Assembly (NCBI GenBank): GCA_021773115.1
Contig: JAJFKS010000025.1
Location: 186,001-250,000 of the forward strand
Length of the DNA: 64,000 nucleotides
Origin: Woeseiaceae bacterium
Lineage (GTDB): Bacteria; Pseudomonadota; Gammaproteobacteria; Steroidobacterales; Woeseiaceae
Direction: 5' to 3'
Shown here: piece by piece, positions 63,585 to 64,000 of the stretch
How the letters are laid out: each line of letters starts with the position of its first letter
Position numbering within the stretch: the stretch's first letter is position 1
Translations under genes and position numbers: made by a program
The notes under the pieces: model-generated
What the model was told of the DNA's origin: nothing
Seen by the model: the letters and a program-made list of their open reading frames with translations, nothing else
Databases searched by the model: none

Positions 63585-64000
63585 ATGCGCATCCGCTTTA
63601 TTACGACCGGCGGCACCATTGACAAGATTTATTTCGACGCGCTAAGTGAATTCGAGGTCGGTGATTCTGTTGTGCAGCATATACTGACGGACGGTCTGGT
63701 CGATTTCGAATACGACGTCGTGTCCCTGTTTCAAAAAGACAGCCTCGAAATTGGCGACGAGGACCGCGAAATAATTCGAAAATTCATTGCCGAAGACGAT
63801 GCCTCGCACTACATCATTACGCACGGAACGGACACAATGCCCGAAACCGCCGAAGTGCTGAAGGATCTGACCGATCGGACGATCGTCCTGACAGGCGCGT
63901 TAACACCAGCGAGATTTCGCACGACGGATGCAGTATTTAACGTTGGCATGGCTGTCGCAACGGTGCAAATCGCGAAGCCGGGTGTGTATATCGCGATGAG
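63585..64000 (+). CDS. Asparaginase-family protein (5' part; runs off the window)
   Basis: The first 138 codons are present. FITTGGTIDKIYF has the first catalytic threonine and THGTDTMPETAEVLKD the second motif (threonine-aspartate) of the asparaginase fold. GALTPARFRTTDA differs slightly from the GAMRP of classic enzymes, as in the shorter asparaginase-like relatives. The start is on the base after the histidine-kinase stop. Whether it hydrolyses asparagine cannot be judged from the fragment. Confidence 0.8.
   Translation, partial: MRIRFITTGGTIDKIYFDALSEFEVGDSVVQHILTDGLVDFEYDVVSLFQKDSLEIGDEDREIIRKFIAEDDASHYIITHGTDTMPETAEVLKDLTDRTIVLTGALTPARFRTTDAVFNVGMAVATVQIAKPGVYIAM

Noticed and set aside
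1..64000. Mobile elements, phage genes, CRISPR arrays
   Set aside because: No transposase, integrase, repeat-spacer pattern or phage structural gene was found; the gene content is chromosomal throughout.

Overview
The window reads as a continuous stretch of bacterial chromosome from a gammaproteobacterium with an outer membrane and an aerobic, respiratory lifestyle. The support is the intact ybgC-tolQRAB-pal-cpoB cluster directly behind yebC-ruvCAB, a fused ThrA (aspartokinase plus homoserine dehydrogenase) followed by thrB and thrC, a RelA-type (p)ppGpp synthetase, E. coli-like PurB, RoxA, MazG and TatD, a PhoP/PhoQ-like pair, and a TonB-dependent receptor. The DUF5658 membrane protein, the CadC/TPR regulator, the AlkB-type hydroxylase and the amine-oxidising operon would suit a marine or sediment lineage near Woeseiales or Xanthomonadales, but that placement is inference. 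No insertion sequence, prophage, CRISPR array, integrase or rRNA operon was seen.

Layout. 1-3.0 kb: edge fragment, a sugar-dehydrogenase-like lipoprotein and fhs. 3.0-5.7 kb: a small ribbon-helix-helix candidate, a membrane CadC-like regulator with TPRs, and arfB. 5.8-9.7 kb: an operon of MFS transporter, PLP decarboxylase and FAD amine oxidase. 9.7-13.7 kb: accessory region with an outer-membrane protein, a microcin-like double-glycine peptide, a CPBP protease, alkB, a small lipoprotein and DUF5658. 13.8-19.4 kb: sucA-sucB-lpd. 19.4-24.6 kb: alanine/sodium symporter, NfeD plus SPFH pair, relA. 24.7-32.7 kb: yebC-ruvCAB-ybgC-tolQRAB-pal-cpoB. 32.7-37.7 kb: tRNA-Lys and thrABC. 37.7-43.1 kb: NERD-domain protein, macrodomain, tatD, an ABC-2 exporter, a beta-solenoid protein and a YgjP-type metallopeptidase. 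43.2-46.6 kb: a zinc-type uptake cluster without an ATPase gene. 46.6-54.9 kb: DUF2333, acnA, mnmA, a PNPOx-family protein, a TonB receptor and a DUF7931-type protein. 55.0-60.5 kb: roxA, purB, fumC, a Nudix hydrolase and mazG. 60.5-64 kb: two small envelope proteins, a PhoP/PhoQ-like two-component system and the start of an asparaginase-family gene.

How the genes fit together. Central metabolism is well covered (2-oxoglutarate dehydrogenase, aconitase, fumarase, one-carbon entry through Fhs, threonine synthesis from aspartate). Envelope integrity (Tol-Pal, SPFH/NfeD, PhoPQ-like) is the second theme. Most genes are ordinary. The items that stand out are a PurB whose superfamily signature has lost its conserved lysine and asparagine through four nearby substitutions, a new candidate microcin-like precursor peptide convergent with a CPBP protease, a ZnuA/ZnuB cluster without ZnuC but with a Cys/His-rich small secreted protein, and several candidate regulatory elements (direct-repeat operator, attenuator-like hairpins, paired palindromes).
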